Positions 32,757 to 41,231 of a stretch of DNA of 63,802 nt are shown here, piece after piece. The first letter of the stretch is position 1; every line of letters starts with the position of its first letter. Under the pieces are notes generated by a model. The model did no database searches. It saw nothing but the letters and a program-made list of their open reading frames with translations, and had not been told where the DNA came from. Position numbers and translations under genes: made by a program. Source of the stretch: Bacillota bacterium (GTDB lineage: Bacteria; Bacillota; Clostridia; Christensenellales; Aristaeellaceae); assembly GCA_023416655.1 (NCBI GenBank), contig JAEZHK010000049.1, positions 1-63,802 of the forward strand, read 5' to 3'.

Positions 32757-33830
32757 TTATCCGCCCAGCTCTATCCCAATGCTCCGGGCAGTGGAGATCA
32801 GCGGGTGCCCTTCGGTGACCAGCTTGGTCTTGCCGCCCACCTCCGAGAGCGGGTTGTGGCCCACCCCGCAGCTGCAGTCGACCATCGCCACACTGACGCC
32901 GTAGACACCCTCCGCGATCAGCTTCGCGGCATGTACGCCGAACACGGTGGACAGCACGCGGTCGTAGGGGCTGGGGCTGCCGCCCCGCTGGACGTGGCCG
33001 GGGATCACCGCCCGCGCCTCGAGCCCGGTACGCTGTTGCACCGTCTCGGCCAGCTTGTGCGCTACGGTTCTGTAGGGGTTGTCGGTGGGCTGGCGATCCT
33101 TGCGCTTCTGGGTGGCCTCCTCCTTGCTCAGCGCGCCTTCGGCCACCGCGATGATCGAGAAGCTCTTGCGGCTGGCTTTGCGCGCCTCGACCGCCTTCAC
33201 GACCCGCTCGATGTCGTAGGGGATCTCCGGGATCAGAATCACGTCCGCGCCGCCCGCGATGCCCGACTGCAGCGTCAGCCAGCCCGCCTTGTTGCCCATC
33301 AGTTCCACCACCATCACGCGGCCATGGCTGTCGGCGGTGGTGTGCAGCCGGTCGATCACCTCGGTGGCGATGTCGCAGGCGGTGTTGAAGCCGAAGGTCA
33401 CGTCGGTGCCCCAGATGTCGTTGTCGATGGTCTTGGGCAGGCCTATGACGTTCAGCCCCTCCTCGGACAGCATCTTCGCGGTCTTGTGGGTGCCGTTGCC
33501 GCCCAGCGTGACCAGGCAGTCCAGCTTCATCCACTTGTAGTTGTCCTTCATGGCCTTGACCTTGTCCACGTTGTCGTCGCCGATCACGCGCATCTCGCGG
33601 AAAGGCGTGCGGGAGGCGCCCAGAATGGTGCCGCCCCGGGTCAGGATGCCGGAGAAATCCCGCTGGCTCATCTCCTGGAACTCCCCGCGGATCAGTCCGC
33701 CGAAGCCGTCCTCGATGCCCACGATCTCCGCGTCAAACAGCTCATACGCCGCCTTGGCGACGCCGCGGATCGCCGCGTTGAGGCCCGGACAGTCGCCCCC
33801 GGCGGTCAATAGGCCGATTCTGCGCTTCAT
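32757..33830 (-). CDS. pfkA: 6-phosphofructokinase
   Basis: This 357-residue enzyme phosphorylates fructose 6-phosphate in glycolysis. LLTAGGDCPGLNAAIR is the nucleotide loop and PKTIDND holds the catalytic aspartate. The two residues that usually report the phosphate donor read glycine in GGNGTHKTA and lysine in PKTIDND. That mixed pattern is known in ATP-dependent group III enzymes such as actinobacterial PFKs, rather than the Bacillus PfkA (glycine, glycine) or PPi type (aspartate, lysine). HVQRGGSPSPYDR closes the substrate site. A promoter lies upstream on the minus strand. Confidence 0.93.
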   Translation of the reverse strand: MKRRIGLLTAGGDCPGLNAAIRGVAKAAYELFDAEIVGIEDGFGGLIRGEFQEMSQRDFSGILTRGGTILGASRTPFREMRVIGDDNVDKVKAMKDNYKWMKLDCLVTLGGNGTHKTAKMLSEEGLNVIGLPKTIDNDIWGTDVTFGFNTACDIATEVIDRLHTTADSHGRVMVVELMGNKAGWLTLQSGIAGGADVILIPEIPYDIERVVKAVEARKASRKSFSIIAVAEGALSKEEATQKRKDRQPTDNPYRTVAHKLAETVQQRTGLEARAVIPGHVQRGGSPSPYDRVLSTVFGVHAAKLIAEGVYGVSVAMVDCSCGVGHNPLSEVGGKTKLVTEGHPLISTARSIGIELGG

Positions 33831-33857
33831 AAGGAAAGCTCCTTCGCTTTTTTCTTA

Positions 33858-33886
33858 ATCCTATCATGGCCCGATCCGCTTGTAAA
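33858..33886 (-). promoter_or_regulatory. pfkA promoter
   Basis: TTTACA (33881-33886) and TAGGAT (33858-33863) on the minus strand are spaced 17 nt, about 28 nt before the pfkA ATG. Confidence 0.55.
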
Positions 33887-33951
33887 CCGCATTTTTGGAC
33901 GCCACGCGCGACAGTTTGCGCATGAAATTTCTGCTTTGAATGCCCCGCGCC

Positions 33952-33980
33952 TTGATTCAAATTGGTAATTCCGGTAAAAT
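33952..33980 (+). promoter_or_regulatory. Promoter of the xpaC-telA operon
   Basis: TTGATT (33952-33957) and TAAAAT (33975-33980) are spaced 17 nt, 21 nt before the GTG start of the xpaC-like gene. Confidence 0.65.
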
Positions 33981-34001
33981 AGTCTGTAAGAGGTGTGCGT
34001 T

Positions 34002-34754
34002 GTGAATAAGAAAATTCCGAATGCAGTCCCTGTTTACCTGACTCGGAAGACGGAGAAAATCCCGTCCGCAATCCCCATATACCTTGCCGCAGCGGTATGG
34101 GTCATATTCGGGCTTTTCGGGCATCTGTACGAGTTTTCCAACATCCTGCTGGCGGCGGGGCTTTCGCTGGTTGTGTACCTGGTGGCCCGCAAGTTCCTGC
34201 CCGGCCGCACGGTGGAAGTTGAGGAAGCGCTGTCCACCGGCGACAGGGCCGTCGACCAGCGCCTGGCCGCCAGTTTGGAGGCCCTGAAGCGCCTGCGGGA
34301 GGCCGCCGCGAACACCCGGAACCCGGCCGTGCAGAAGGAACTGGGGCGCGTCGACGCGGCCGGCCGCAGGATCCTTGCCGCCGTCGCGGACAAAAACGCC
34401 CGCTACGACGAGGTCCGTAAGTTCATGGACTACTACCTGCCCACGACCGACAAGCTCATCGCCCAGTACGGCCAGCTGACCGGGGCGGGCTCCGGCGAGA
34501 TGGTCCAAAAGGCGCTCACCGGCATCGAGAACAGCCTGGGCATGATCGCACTGGCGTTTGAAAAGCAGCTGGACAAGCTCTACGGCGACGAGGCGCTGGA
34601 CATCACCACCGACATCAAGGTGCTGGAGACCATGATGGCCGCGGACGGGCTGACCGGCGAGGGAATTTTGAAAACCGTAAGCGCCACGCAAAGCGAAAGC
34701 GTCGCATCCGGCGGCGCGGCAGCCCAGGCGATGAAGGCCAAGGATGACGAATAA
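34002..34754 (+). CDS. XpaC family protein
   Basis: This 250-residue protein matches the XpaC family, named for 5-bromo-4-chloroindolyl phosphate hydrolysis but of unknown true role. Two hydrophobic segments lie near residues 28-62 (IPIYLAAAVWVIFGLFGHLYEF, ILLAAGLSLVVYLVA). A long helical, likely cytoplasmic domain follows, with KFMDYYLPTTDKLIAQYGQL and GMIALAFEKQLDKLYGDEALDITTDI, both family hallmarks. XpaC and TelA are commonly adjacent in Firmicutes, as here (31-nt gap). The start is GTG 34002, 7 nt after AGAGGTG. Confidence 0.85.
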   Translation: MNKKIPNAVPVYLTRKTEKIPSAIPIYLAAAVWVIFGLFGHLYEFSNILLAAGLSLVVYLVARKFLPGRTVEVEEALSTGDRAVDQRLAASLEALKRLREAAANTRNPAVQKELGRVDAAGRRILAAVADKNARYDEVRKFMDYYLPTTDKLIAQYGQLTGAGSGEMVQKALTGIENSLGMIALAFEKQLDKLYGDEALDITTDIKVLETMMAADGLTGEGILKTVSATQSESVASGGAAAQAMKAKDDE

Positions 34755-34785
34755 AAACGAATCAGACGATTGAGGAGGCATTCCC

Positions 34786-36036
34786 ATGAGTGAAACGAAT
34801 AACGGCTTGAACAACCCGCAGCTTTCCCCCGCGCAGGTGGACGACGTGCTTCAGGAGGCCAGTAAGGCGGTCGCGGAGGCGCAGGCCCCGCAGGCCCCGC
34901 AGGCCACGCCGGAGGGCATCAAGCTGACGCTGGGCGCGCAGCCCACGCCGCCGGAGGTCGCCAAGGTCATCGCCGAGCCCGCCAAGGCCGTGCCGGAAGC
35001 CAATGAAGTGCGCGAAAAGTTCTCCCCCGAAGAGGAGGCCATGATCCGCGACTTCTCGAAAAAGATCGACGTGACGGACGCCAACCTGGTCTTCGCCTAC
35101 GGCTCCTCGGCGCAGCAGCAGATCGCCAGCTTCTCCGATAGCGCGCTCAAAAACGTCAAGACCAAGGACCTGGGCGAAGTGGGCGACATGATCGGCGGCC
35201 TCGTGACCGAGCTCAAGGGTTTCGCCATCGACGAAAAGGAGACCGGCTTCTTCGGCTTCTTCAAGCGCAACCTCGACAAGCTCACCATGCTCAAGGCCCG
35301 CTACGACGCGGCGGAGATCAACGTGGGCAAGATCGTCGCCGGCCTCGAGCAGCACCAGGTGCAGTTGCTCAAGGACATCGCCACCCTCGACCAGCTGTAC
35401 GTGGAGAACCTGCGCTACTTCAAGGAACTGTCCATGTACATCGCCGCGGGCAGGCTGCGCCTGAAGGAATTCCGGGCGGGCGAGCTCATGGCCGCGCGCC
35501 TGAAGGCGCAGACCTCCGGGCTGCAGGAGGACGCGCAGGCCGCCAACGACCTGGCCTCCCAGGCCGACCGCTTCGAAAAGAAGATCTATGACCTGGAGCT
35601 GACGAGGAACGTCTCCCTCCAGATGGCGCCGCAGATCCGCATGCTGCAGAACTCGAACCAGCTGATGGCCGAGAAGATCCAGTCCTCGCTGGTCAACACC
35701 ATCCCGCTTTGGAAGAGCCAGATGGTGCTTGCGCTGGGCCTGCACCACACCCAGGAGGCCATGGAGGCGCAGCGCGCCGTCACGGACCTGACCAACCAGC
35801 TCCTGAGGAGCAACGCCGAGCGGCTGCACCAGGCCACCGTCGAGACCGCCAAGGAGTCGGAGCGTGGCATCGTGGACATCGAGACGCTGAAGGAGACCAA
35901 CCAGAAGCTGATCGACACCATGGACGAGGTGCTGACCATCCAGCAGGAGGGCCGCGAAAAGCGCAGGCAGGCGGAGCTCTCGCTGTACGAGATCGAAAAG
36001 CAGCTCAAGGCCAAGCTCCTCGAGGTGCGCGGCTAG
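34786..36036 (+). CDS. telA: TelA family toxic anion resistance protein
   Basis: This 416-residue soluble, mostly helical protein matches TelA/KlaA, linked to tellurite and other toxic anion resistance and to envelope stress in Gram-positives. Family blocks are FGYG-like VFAYGSSAQQQIASFSD, the LKGFAIDEKETGFFGFFKRNLDKL stretch, the coiled region AARLKAQTSGLQEDAQAANDLASQADRFEKK, and NTIPLWKSQMVLALGLHHTQEAME. The first 75 residues are low-complexity Pro, Ala and Gln. It has GAGGAGG upstream and is followed by a LemA-like gene 31 nt on. Confidence 0.9.
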   Translation: MSETNNGLNNPQLSPAQVDDVLQEASKAVAEAQAPQAPQATPEGIKLTLGAQPTPPEVAKVIAEPAKAVPEANEVREKFSPEEEAMIRDFSKKIDVTDANLVFAYGSSAQQQIASFSDSALKNVKTKDLGEVGDMIGGLVTELKGFAIDEKETGFFGFFKRNLDKLTMLKARYDAAEINVGKIVAGLEQHQVQLLKDIATLDQLYVENLRYFKELSMYIAAGRLRLKEFRAGELMAARLKAQTSGLQEDAQAANDLASQADRFEKKIYDLELTRNVSLQMAPQIRMLQNSNQLMAEKIQSSLVNTIPLWKSQMVLALGLHHTQEAMEAQRAVTDLTNQLLRSNAERLHQATVETAKESERGIVDIETLKETNQKLIDTMDEVLTIQQEGREKRRQAELSLYEIEKQLKAKLLEVRG

Positions 36037-36067
36037 TATAGTTAAGACCTAAAAGCGGGGTGAGGAT

Positions 36068-36652
36068 ATGCGCCTATCGGAAAACCGCACGTTGGCGTGG
36101 ATCGTGTTTGCGCTGGCGGTCATCTTCGCGCTGAGCCTGAGCGGCAACGCGCTGGAGAGGAACGCGCTGGAGAAGCGGGACGACGTGCTCGGCGTATTCT
36201 ATACGGGCGTGAATGCGGACGGGCTTTGCATCGACAGCGATCTCAGGCAGCGCGCGAAGGACGCCTATACCCTCGTCGGCATCGCAAACCGTTACCCGGG
36301 AATCGACGCGTCGCTTGTGGAGCGGGCAGCCGCCGCGCAGAAGGCGCTGGACGAGGCCAACGCGCTGCCCCGGATCCAGATCAAGGACCGGAGCGGCGCC
36401 AACCGGGAGCTGGACCAGGCCGTTGAAAACCTGTACACCGCGCTCACCAATGAGAAGCTGTCGGACGTGGACCAGCGGGAGGCGCGCTCCAGGTACGACG
36501 ACTTCAAATCCCATGGCAGCACCATCGGGCGGGACCCCTTCAACGAACTGGCCGCCCAGTACAATGTGGACGCAAAGAAGATGTACTCCGGGTTTCCGGC
36601 GGGGCTGATCGGCGGCGTCAAGGGCGGCGCGCCGGAACTGGAGCTGTTCTAA
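36068..36652 (+). CDS. Divergent LemA family protein
   Basis: This 194-residue protein has one N-terminal transmembrane helix (LAWIVFALAVIFALSLSGNAL) followed by an extracytoplasmic helical domain. AQKALDEANALP, AVENLYTALTNEKLSD, and the end SGFPAGLIGGVKGGAPELELF resemble the LemA pattern, in which a YPDLK-like block precedes a short arginine/tyrosine helix and an F-x-P-x-x-L ending. The similarity is weak in the middle. LemA proteins are often next to TPM-domain genes, and two such genes follow. GGTGAGG precedes the ATG. Confidence 0.7.
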   Translation: MRLSENRTLAWIVFALAVIFALSLSGNALERNALEKRDDVLGVFYTGVNADGLCIDSDLRQRAKDAYTLVGIANRYPGIDASLVERAAAAQKALDEANALPRIQIKDRSGANRELDQAVENLYTALTNEKLSDVDQREARSRYDDFKSHGSTIGRDPFNELAAQYNVDAKKMYSGFPAGLIGGVKGGAPELELF

Positions 36653-36735
36653 GCGACGGCGGGGCGGAGGGCGTGTAGCGGGTTTTCGCGGGCGACCATC
36701 CCACGGGGGCGCATTGACCGGAAGGTGGGCTGACG

Positions 36736-38517
36736 ATGAAGAAATTCTCCGCGCCGCTCCTTGCGGTTCTGTACGCGCTGCTGCTCGCGCTTCCCGCGCT
36801 GGCGTCCTCCGTCAAGAGCCCGACCGGCGACTATGTCAGCGATTTCGCGGGGGTCCTGAGCGCCGAGGCGAAGGAGCACATCAACCGGAACGCGAAGGCG
36901 CTGGAAGAAGCGACCGGCGCGCAGATCGTATTCGTATTTGTTGAAACCACCAAGCCCGTTGCCTTCGAAGCCTATGTCAATAAGATTTACGGCGCGTGGA
37001 ACGGCAAAGGCGTCCTGATCGTGCAGTCAATCGATGACAATAGCTCCTGCACCATCGATAGCCTGGGTCTCACATACGACCTGCCCGACGGGGAATTCGA
37101 CGCGTTGTCGGACGAGTATTTGGAACCGACCCTGGCGATGAAAGACTATTCATCGGCCTATGTTGGGTATTTTGACGCGCTGTCCGAGAAGGTGATGGGC
37201 CTCTACGCCGCGAAACAGACCGCTGTCTCAAACGAATCCGCAAGCGGCGTGAAACCGACTGCCGCCGCGAACGAAATCCCCGCCGCGTCCGGCATACAAA
37301 CCGCACATTCTGTTGCCGCAAGAGCAGCCGCTTCCAAAGCCGCCGCCAAAGCTGTCGCCGCGAACCAGTCCGCAAGCGGCGTGAAGCCGACCGCTGCCTC
37401 GAACCAGTCCGCAAGCAGCGCGAAGCCGACCGCCGCCGCGAAATCCGCCCCTGTCTCGGACTTCTTGAAAGCCGCGCGTTCTGCCGCCGCCGCCAAAGAA
37501 GCCGCCGCAAAAGCCGCAGCCTCTGCGAATCAGTCCGCAAGTGGCGCAAAGCCGACCGCGGTCGCGAATCAGGCCAATGTTACGGAGCCGACCACGGTCG
37601 CCAATCAGTCCGCAAGCGGTATAAAGCCGACCCCGGTCGCGAATCAGGCCAATGGTACGGAGCCGACCCCCGCCGCGAACCAGCCTGGCAAGACGACGAA
37701 CACGCGAAACGATGTCGTCCAACCCACCGGTAATTACGCCAGCGATTTCGCGGAGGTCCTGAGCGCCGAGGCGAAGGAACACATCAACCATAACGCGAAG
37801 GCGCTTGACGAAGCGACCGGCGCGCAGATCGTGTTCGTCACGGTTGAAACCACGAAACCCATGTCCATCGACGACTACGCCTACAAGCTCTTCAACACAT
37901 GGAAGATCGGCGACGCCGAGAAGAACAATGGCCTCCTGGTGCTGCTCGCAATCGGCGACGACAACTACTTCACCATGGAAGGCACGGGCCTTGAGCGCAA
38001 CCTGCCGACCGAAGCCTTAAGCGAGCTGTGGAACGAGTACCTGGAGCCGGATTTCGCCAGGAAGGACTATTCCGCGGCCTCGGTCAAGTACTTCGACGCG
38101 CTGTACGAGCGGGTCTCGGACATCTATATCTCCGGACATGCTGTCGCCGGGAGAACCCAAGACGCGAGAACATCGGACAATACAGCGGCTGGTCTCGTGA
38201 TCGTCCTGATCCTTGTTCTGGGCATAGTAATCATCGTTGCGGCCACATGGGAACACGGGGAGTTCTCCGGCAACGGAAGCAATAACAATGACGACTCAGT
38301 CGAAAGATATAGAAGCAGCTGGAGCGCCGGTGATTCGGGCGGATCATATTCGCGAAGCGAGAGCAGGTATTCCGCAAGCAGTTCGAATGATTCGAGCAGC
38401 CATTCCGGCGGGAGCAGTTCGGGAGGCGGGCGGTCTTCGGGTTCCTCCGGCAGTTCCGGCGGCTTCTCCGGTGGGGGTGGAGAGTCCCGCGGCGCGGGCG
38501 GCGGCCGGGGACGGTAG
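36736..38517 (+). CDS. Exported protein with two TPM domains and a repeat linker
   Basis: This 593-residue protein has a signal peptide (KFSAPLLAVLYALLLALPALAS), a first TPM domain (about 27-160), an Ala/Pro-rich linker (about 160-328), a second TPM domain (about 329-465), a transmembrane helix (GLVIVLILVLGIVIIVAATW), and a Ser/Gly-rich tail. The linker repeats a unit of the form NQSASG-x-KPT about six times. The second TPM domain is canonical (KNNGLLVLLAIGDDNYFTMEGTGLERNLP). The first is shortened and altered there (NGKGVLIVQSIDDNSSCTIDSLGLTYDLP). DNA around 36838-36935 and 37740-37838 is nearly identical, so the duplication looks recent. Confidence 0.82.
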   Translation: MKKFSAPLLAVLYALLLALPALASSVKSPTGDYVSDFAGVLSAEAKEHINRNAKALEEATGAQIVFVFVETTKPVAFEAYVNKIYGAWNGKGVLIVQSIDDNSSCTIDSLGLTYDLPDGEFDALSDEYLEPTLAMKDYSSAYVGYFDALSEKVMGLYAAKQTAVSNESASGVKPTAAANEIPAASGIQTAHSVAARAAASKAAAKAVAANQSASGVKPTAASNQSASSAKPTAAAKSAPVSDFLKAARSAAAAKEAAAKAAASANQSASGAKPTAVANQANVTEPTTVANQSASGIKPTPVANQANGTEPTPAANQPGKTTNTRNDVVQPTGNYASDFAEVLSAEAKEHINHNAKALDEATGAQIVFVTVETTKPMSIDDYAYKLFNTWKIGDAEKNNGLLVLLAIGDDNYFTMEGTGLERNLPTEALSELWNEYLEPDFARKDYSAASVKYFDALYERVSDIYISGHAVAGRTQDARTSDNTAAGLVIVLILVLGIVIIVAATWEHGEFSGNGSNNNDDSVERYRSSWSAGDSGGSYSRSESRYSASSSNDSSSHSGGSSSGGGRSSGSSGSSGGFSGGGGESRGAGGGRGR

Positions 38518-38557
38518 AGACCTTTTCTTGACTACATGATTGGGAGGTGGGCTGACG

Positions 38558-39571
38558 ATGAAAAGACTTTCCGCGCTGATTCTGGCGGTCCTGTGCGCGC
38601 TGATTCTGGCGGCGCCTGCGCTGGCCGCGACAGTCGAACAGCCGACCGGCTACTACGCCAGCGACTTTGCGAGCGTGCTGACGGGTGAGGCCAAGAACCA
38701 CATTGAGGTCAACGCCAAGCGGCTGGAAAACGCCACCGGCGCGCAGATCGTGTTTGTGACGCTGAGGACCACACAGCCCTACACCGCAGAGGACTACGCC
38801 TATGCGCTGTTCAACAGTTGGGAGATCGGCGGCGCGCAGAAGAACAACGGCATTCTGGTGCTGCTGGCGGTTTCCGACGAGGATTATTATACGATGGAGG
38901 GCACGGGGCTTGAGCGCAATCTCCCTCCTGCCGACCTGAGCGTACTGTGGAACGAGTACCTGGAGCCCGACTTCGCCAAGGACGACTACTCCGCGGGCGC
39001 CATCAAGTACTTCGACGCGCTGTTTACGAAGGTCGCGGGCATCTATGGCGCGAACATGGCGCTGGACAACACCTCAAAGGCGTCGTACTACGGCTCCGGC
39101 GGCAGCACCGCAAACGCGGGCAATGCCTCAAAACGCCAGAGTCGCGGCACGCAAAGCGGCGATGGAGGAGGACTCTTCGGCTTTAATAACGCGCTGATCG
39201 CCATCGTCATCGTCATCGTCGTGCTGTCGATCTTCAGCGGCAGGCGGGGCGGGTGTGGCTGCCTTCCCTTCATGTTGGGCGGCTGGATGGGCGGCCTGTT
39301 TGGCGGCGGCAGAAGGCCTCCCGGGCCGCGCTGGCCGGGTGGCTTTGGCGGTGGCGGATTCGGAGGCGGCGGCTTCGGAGGCGGCGGCTTCGGGGGTGGC
39401 GGCTTCGGCGGAGGCGGCGGCAGGACGCGCGGCTCTGGCGGCGGTCGAGGCCGGGGCGGCTTCGGTGGGGGAGGCTTTGGTGGTGGCTTCGGTGGCGGTG
39501 GCTTCGGTGGCGGAGGCTTCTCCGGGGGCGGAGGCGGTACGCGCGGATCGGGCGGCGGCCGTGGAAACTAA
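38558..39571 (+). CDS. TPM-domain membrane protein with glycine-rich tail (YgcG family)
   Basis: This 337-residue protein has a signal peptide (LSALILAVLCALILAAPALA), one TPM domain (about 25-165; AEDYAYALFNSWEIGGAQKNNGILVLLAVSDEDYYTMEGTGLERNLP), a transmembrane helix (ALIAIVIVIVVLSIF), a short cysteine-containing stretch, and a long tail of GFGGGGFGGG repeats. TPM domains have been reported as phosphatase-like or photosystem-II repair proteins in plants; in bacteria the role is open. The ribosome binding region and first codons closely match the preceding gene, which supports duplication. It ends the operon before a terminator. Confidence 0.85.
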   Translation: MKRLSALILAVLCALILAAPALAATVEQPTGYYASDFASVLTGEAKNHIEVNAKRLENATGAQIVFVTLRTTQPYTAEDYAYALFNSWEIGGAQKNNGILVLLAVSDEDYYTMEGTGLERNLPPADLSVLWNEYLEPDFAKDDYSAGAIKYFDALFTKVAGIYGANMALDNTSKASYYGSGGSTANAGNASKRQSRGTQSGDGGGLFGFNNALIAIVIVIVVLSIFSGRRGGCGCLPFMLGGWMGGLFGGGRRPPGPRWPGGFGGGGFGGGGFGGGGFGGGGFGGGGGRTRGSGGGRGRGGFGGGGFGGGFGGGGFGGGGFSGGGGGTRGSGGGRGN

Positions 39572-39590
39572 CCCTTTTCCATAGAACGGT

Positions 39591-39618
39591 ACGCAGGCGG
39601 CTTGCCGCCCGCGTTTTT
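39591..39618 (+). terminator. Terminator of the xpaC-telA-TPM operon
   Basis: ACGCAGGCGG and CCGCCCGCGT pair with one mismatch around a four-base loop, followed directly by TTTTT. It begins 20 nt after the last TPM gene. Confidence 0.8.
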
Positions 39619-39673
39619 CCATGCAAATGCCCCGGCTGACGTTTGCCGCTGGGAGAATGCGGAGGACATATCG

Positions 39674-40147
39674 ATGGGCGAAGCGTTCCATTTCGCGACG
39701 GCGGAGGACATCCCGGAAATTCTGGCCTTCATCCGGGCGCTGGCGGAGTACGAAAACCTGCTCGACAAGGTCGTGGCGACCGAGGAAGTCCTCAGGGACT
39801 GGATCTTCGAAAAGAAGCGCGCCGAGGTTGTATTCATCCGGGACGGCGGGCGCAACGTGGGCTTCGCGCTCTTTTTCCACAACTTCTCGACGTTCCTCGG
39901 GAGAGGAGGCATTTACCTGGAGGACCTTTTCGTGCTGCCTGAATGCCGCGGCAGGGGCTACGGCAAGGCCATCCTGAAGGAGCTGGCCAGGATCGCGGTC
40001 GAGCGCGGCTGCGGCCGCCTGGAGTGGGCTTGCCTTGATTGGAACGAACCCAGCATCCGCTTTTACCGCTCGCTCGGGGCCGTGCCGCTGGACAACTGGA
40101 CCATCTTCCGGGTGGACGACGGCGCGCTCAAGGCGTTGGCGGGGTAG
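39674..40147 (+). CDS. GNAT N-acetyltransferase, spermidine/diamine type
   Basis: This is a 157-residue acetyltransferase. The N-terminal ATAEDIPEILAFIRALAEYENL and the block GGIYLEDLFVLPECRGRGYGKAILKELARIA, with the acetyl-CoA loop (RGRGYG), are clear, and WNEPSIRFYRSLGA closes the fold. The pattern resembles spermidine/spermine and related amine N-acetyltransferases, so a polyamine or similar amine is plausible. ATG 39674 has GGAGG 8 nt upstream; the open frame before it overlaps the operon terminator. Confidence 0.85.
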   Translation: MGEAFHFATAEDIPEILAFIRALAEYENLLDKVVATEEVLRDWIFEKKRAEVVFIRDGGRNVGFALFFHNFSTFLGRGGIYLEDLFVLPECRGRGYGKAILKELARIAVERGCGRLEWACLDWNEPSIRFYRSLGAVPLDNWTIFRVDDGALKALAG

Positions 40148-40231
40148 GGGTAGCGCCCGGCCGCATGTCCAATGCTGAAGGCCAATACGAGAACCCAAAA
40201 GGAGAACGCCGCATACCGGGGATCAAAACAA

Positions 40232-40271
40232 AAGGCGCGCCTCGTGAACATGCGTTCAACAGGCGCGCCTT
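40232..40271 (-). terminator. Terminator of the DUF975 gene
   Basis: An 11-bp perfect stem (AAGGCGCGCCT/AGGCGCGCCTT) encloses a second small stem and is followed on the minus strand by TTTGTTTTG. It lies 18 nt past the DUF975 stop. Confidence 0.85.
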
Positions 40272-40289
40272 CGCGTGGAAACAGAGGTC

Positions 40290-41018
40290 TCATTCGACGC
40301 CCGGAAGCTCCGACGTTGTGGTGTCCCCGCGCTCCAGCGCCTTCCGGCGCAGCGTCGCGTAAAGCTCCGCGAAAGTGGCTTCGATGTAGGGGCCAACGAA
40401 CAGCATGCCGATGCCCAGCGCCAGGACGCCCAGCAGGCACCAGCCGATGAAGCTGAGGTGGAGGATGAAGATGTCAAACTTGCAGCCGCTGGTCATCTCC
40501 CGGCTGAGCGCCAGCGCGCGCCGCCACTCCATGTCCGGATTCTCCGCCATGATGTAGGGCACCATGGCGTACTGGTAGGCCTTGATGATGCCGGGGATGA
40601 TGAAGAGCAGCGACCACAGGAAGACGAACAGCCCCGACAGAAACACCGTCTTGACCACGTTCAGGTAGCCGGGTCCGAACGGCCGGAAGACCGAAGCGAT
40701 GGTCGACGGCCTCTTGCGGTGCTCCAGAAAGAAGCGGCACTTGCCGACCGTGAGCGGGATGGCGACGAAGATCCCATACGCGGCGGCCGCGATGCCAAAC
40801 AGACCCGCGAACGCGGCGAGCATGCCGAAACCGCCCCGCGTGAATGCGTCGATATCCCCCTGTCCGAGCCGGTATTCCATGCGCGGCCCGCGCCCGCTCG
40901 CGCCGCCGAACAGGCCCGTCAGAACCCAGATGATGGCAACGACCGCCAGCGCAACCCAGTACCCGTTCTCGCGCAGAGCCTGTTTGGCGCGCGCTTTGAG
41001 ATCCCCCCTGATCCACAT
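40290..41018 (-). CDS. DUF975 family membrane protein
   Basis: This 242-residue protein matches the DUF975 family of Gram-positive integral membrane proteins of unknown function. It starts WIRGDLKARAKQAL, has about five hydrophobic segments (for example YWVALAVVAIIWVLTGLFGG, FLSGLFVFLWSLLFIIPGIIKAY), the diagnostic PYIMAENPDMEWRRALALSREMT motif, and a last membrane pair. ATG 41018 is preceded by GAGGAGG; upstream in-frame codons look unlike the family start. It is transcribed alone. Confidence 0.85.
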   Translation of the reverse strand: MWIRGDLKARAKQALRENGYWVALAVVAIIWVLTGLFGGASGRGPRMEYRLGQGDIDAFTRGGFGMLAAFAGLFGIAAAAYGIFVAIPLTVGKCRFFLEHRKRPSTIASVFRPFGPGYLNVVKTVFLSGLFVFLWSLLFIIPGIIKAYQYAMVPYIMAENPDMEWRRALALSREMTSGCKFDIFILHLSFIGWCLLGVLALGIGMLFVGPYIEATFAELYATLRRKALERGDTTTSELPGVE

Positions 41019-41231
41019 GCTTGCATCCTCCTCAATCTGCGAGTGCATTGCCTGTCCAACCTACGTGAACGCTTGTGGCTCTATGCGTCAGGCTGACCCA
41101 TCCGGTTGTACGGGCAACCTTTGCGCGTGAATGAGCTATGCGAGGCGGTGATGAAAATGCGCTGGCCGCGGGAGGAATCCGTGTCTATGGGGGAAGGGCG
41201 CGGCCAACCCGAAGGCGCCCCGCCCGTTCGT

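Noticed and set aside
39301..39567. Gly-rich coding repeats as a possible non-coding tandem repeat
   Set aside because: The frame is intact and such tails are usual in YgcG/TPM proteins.
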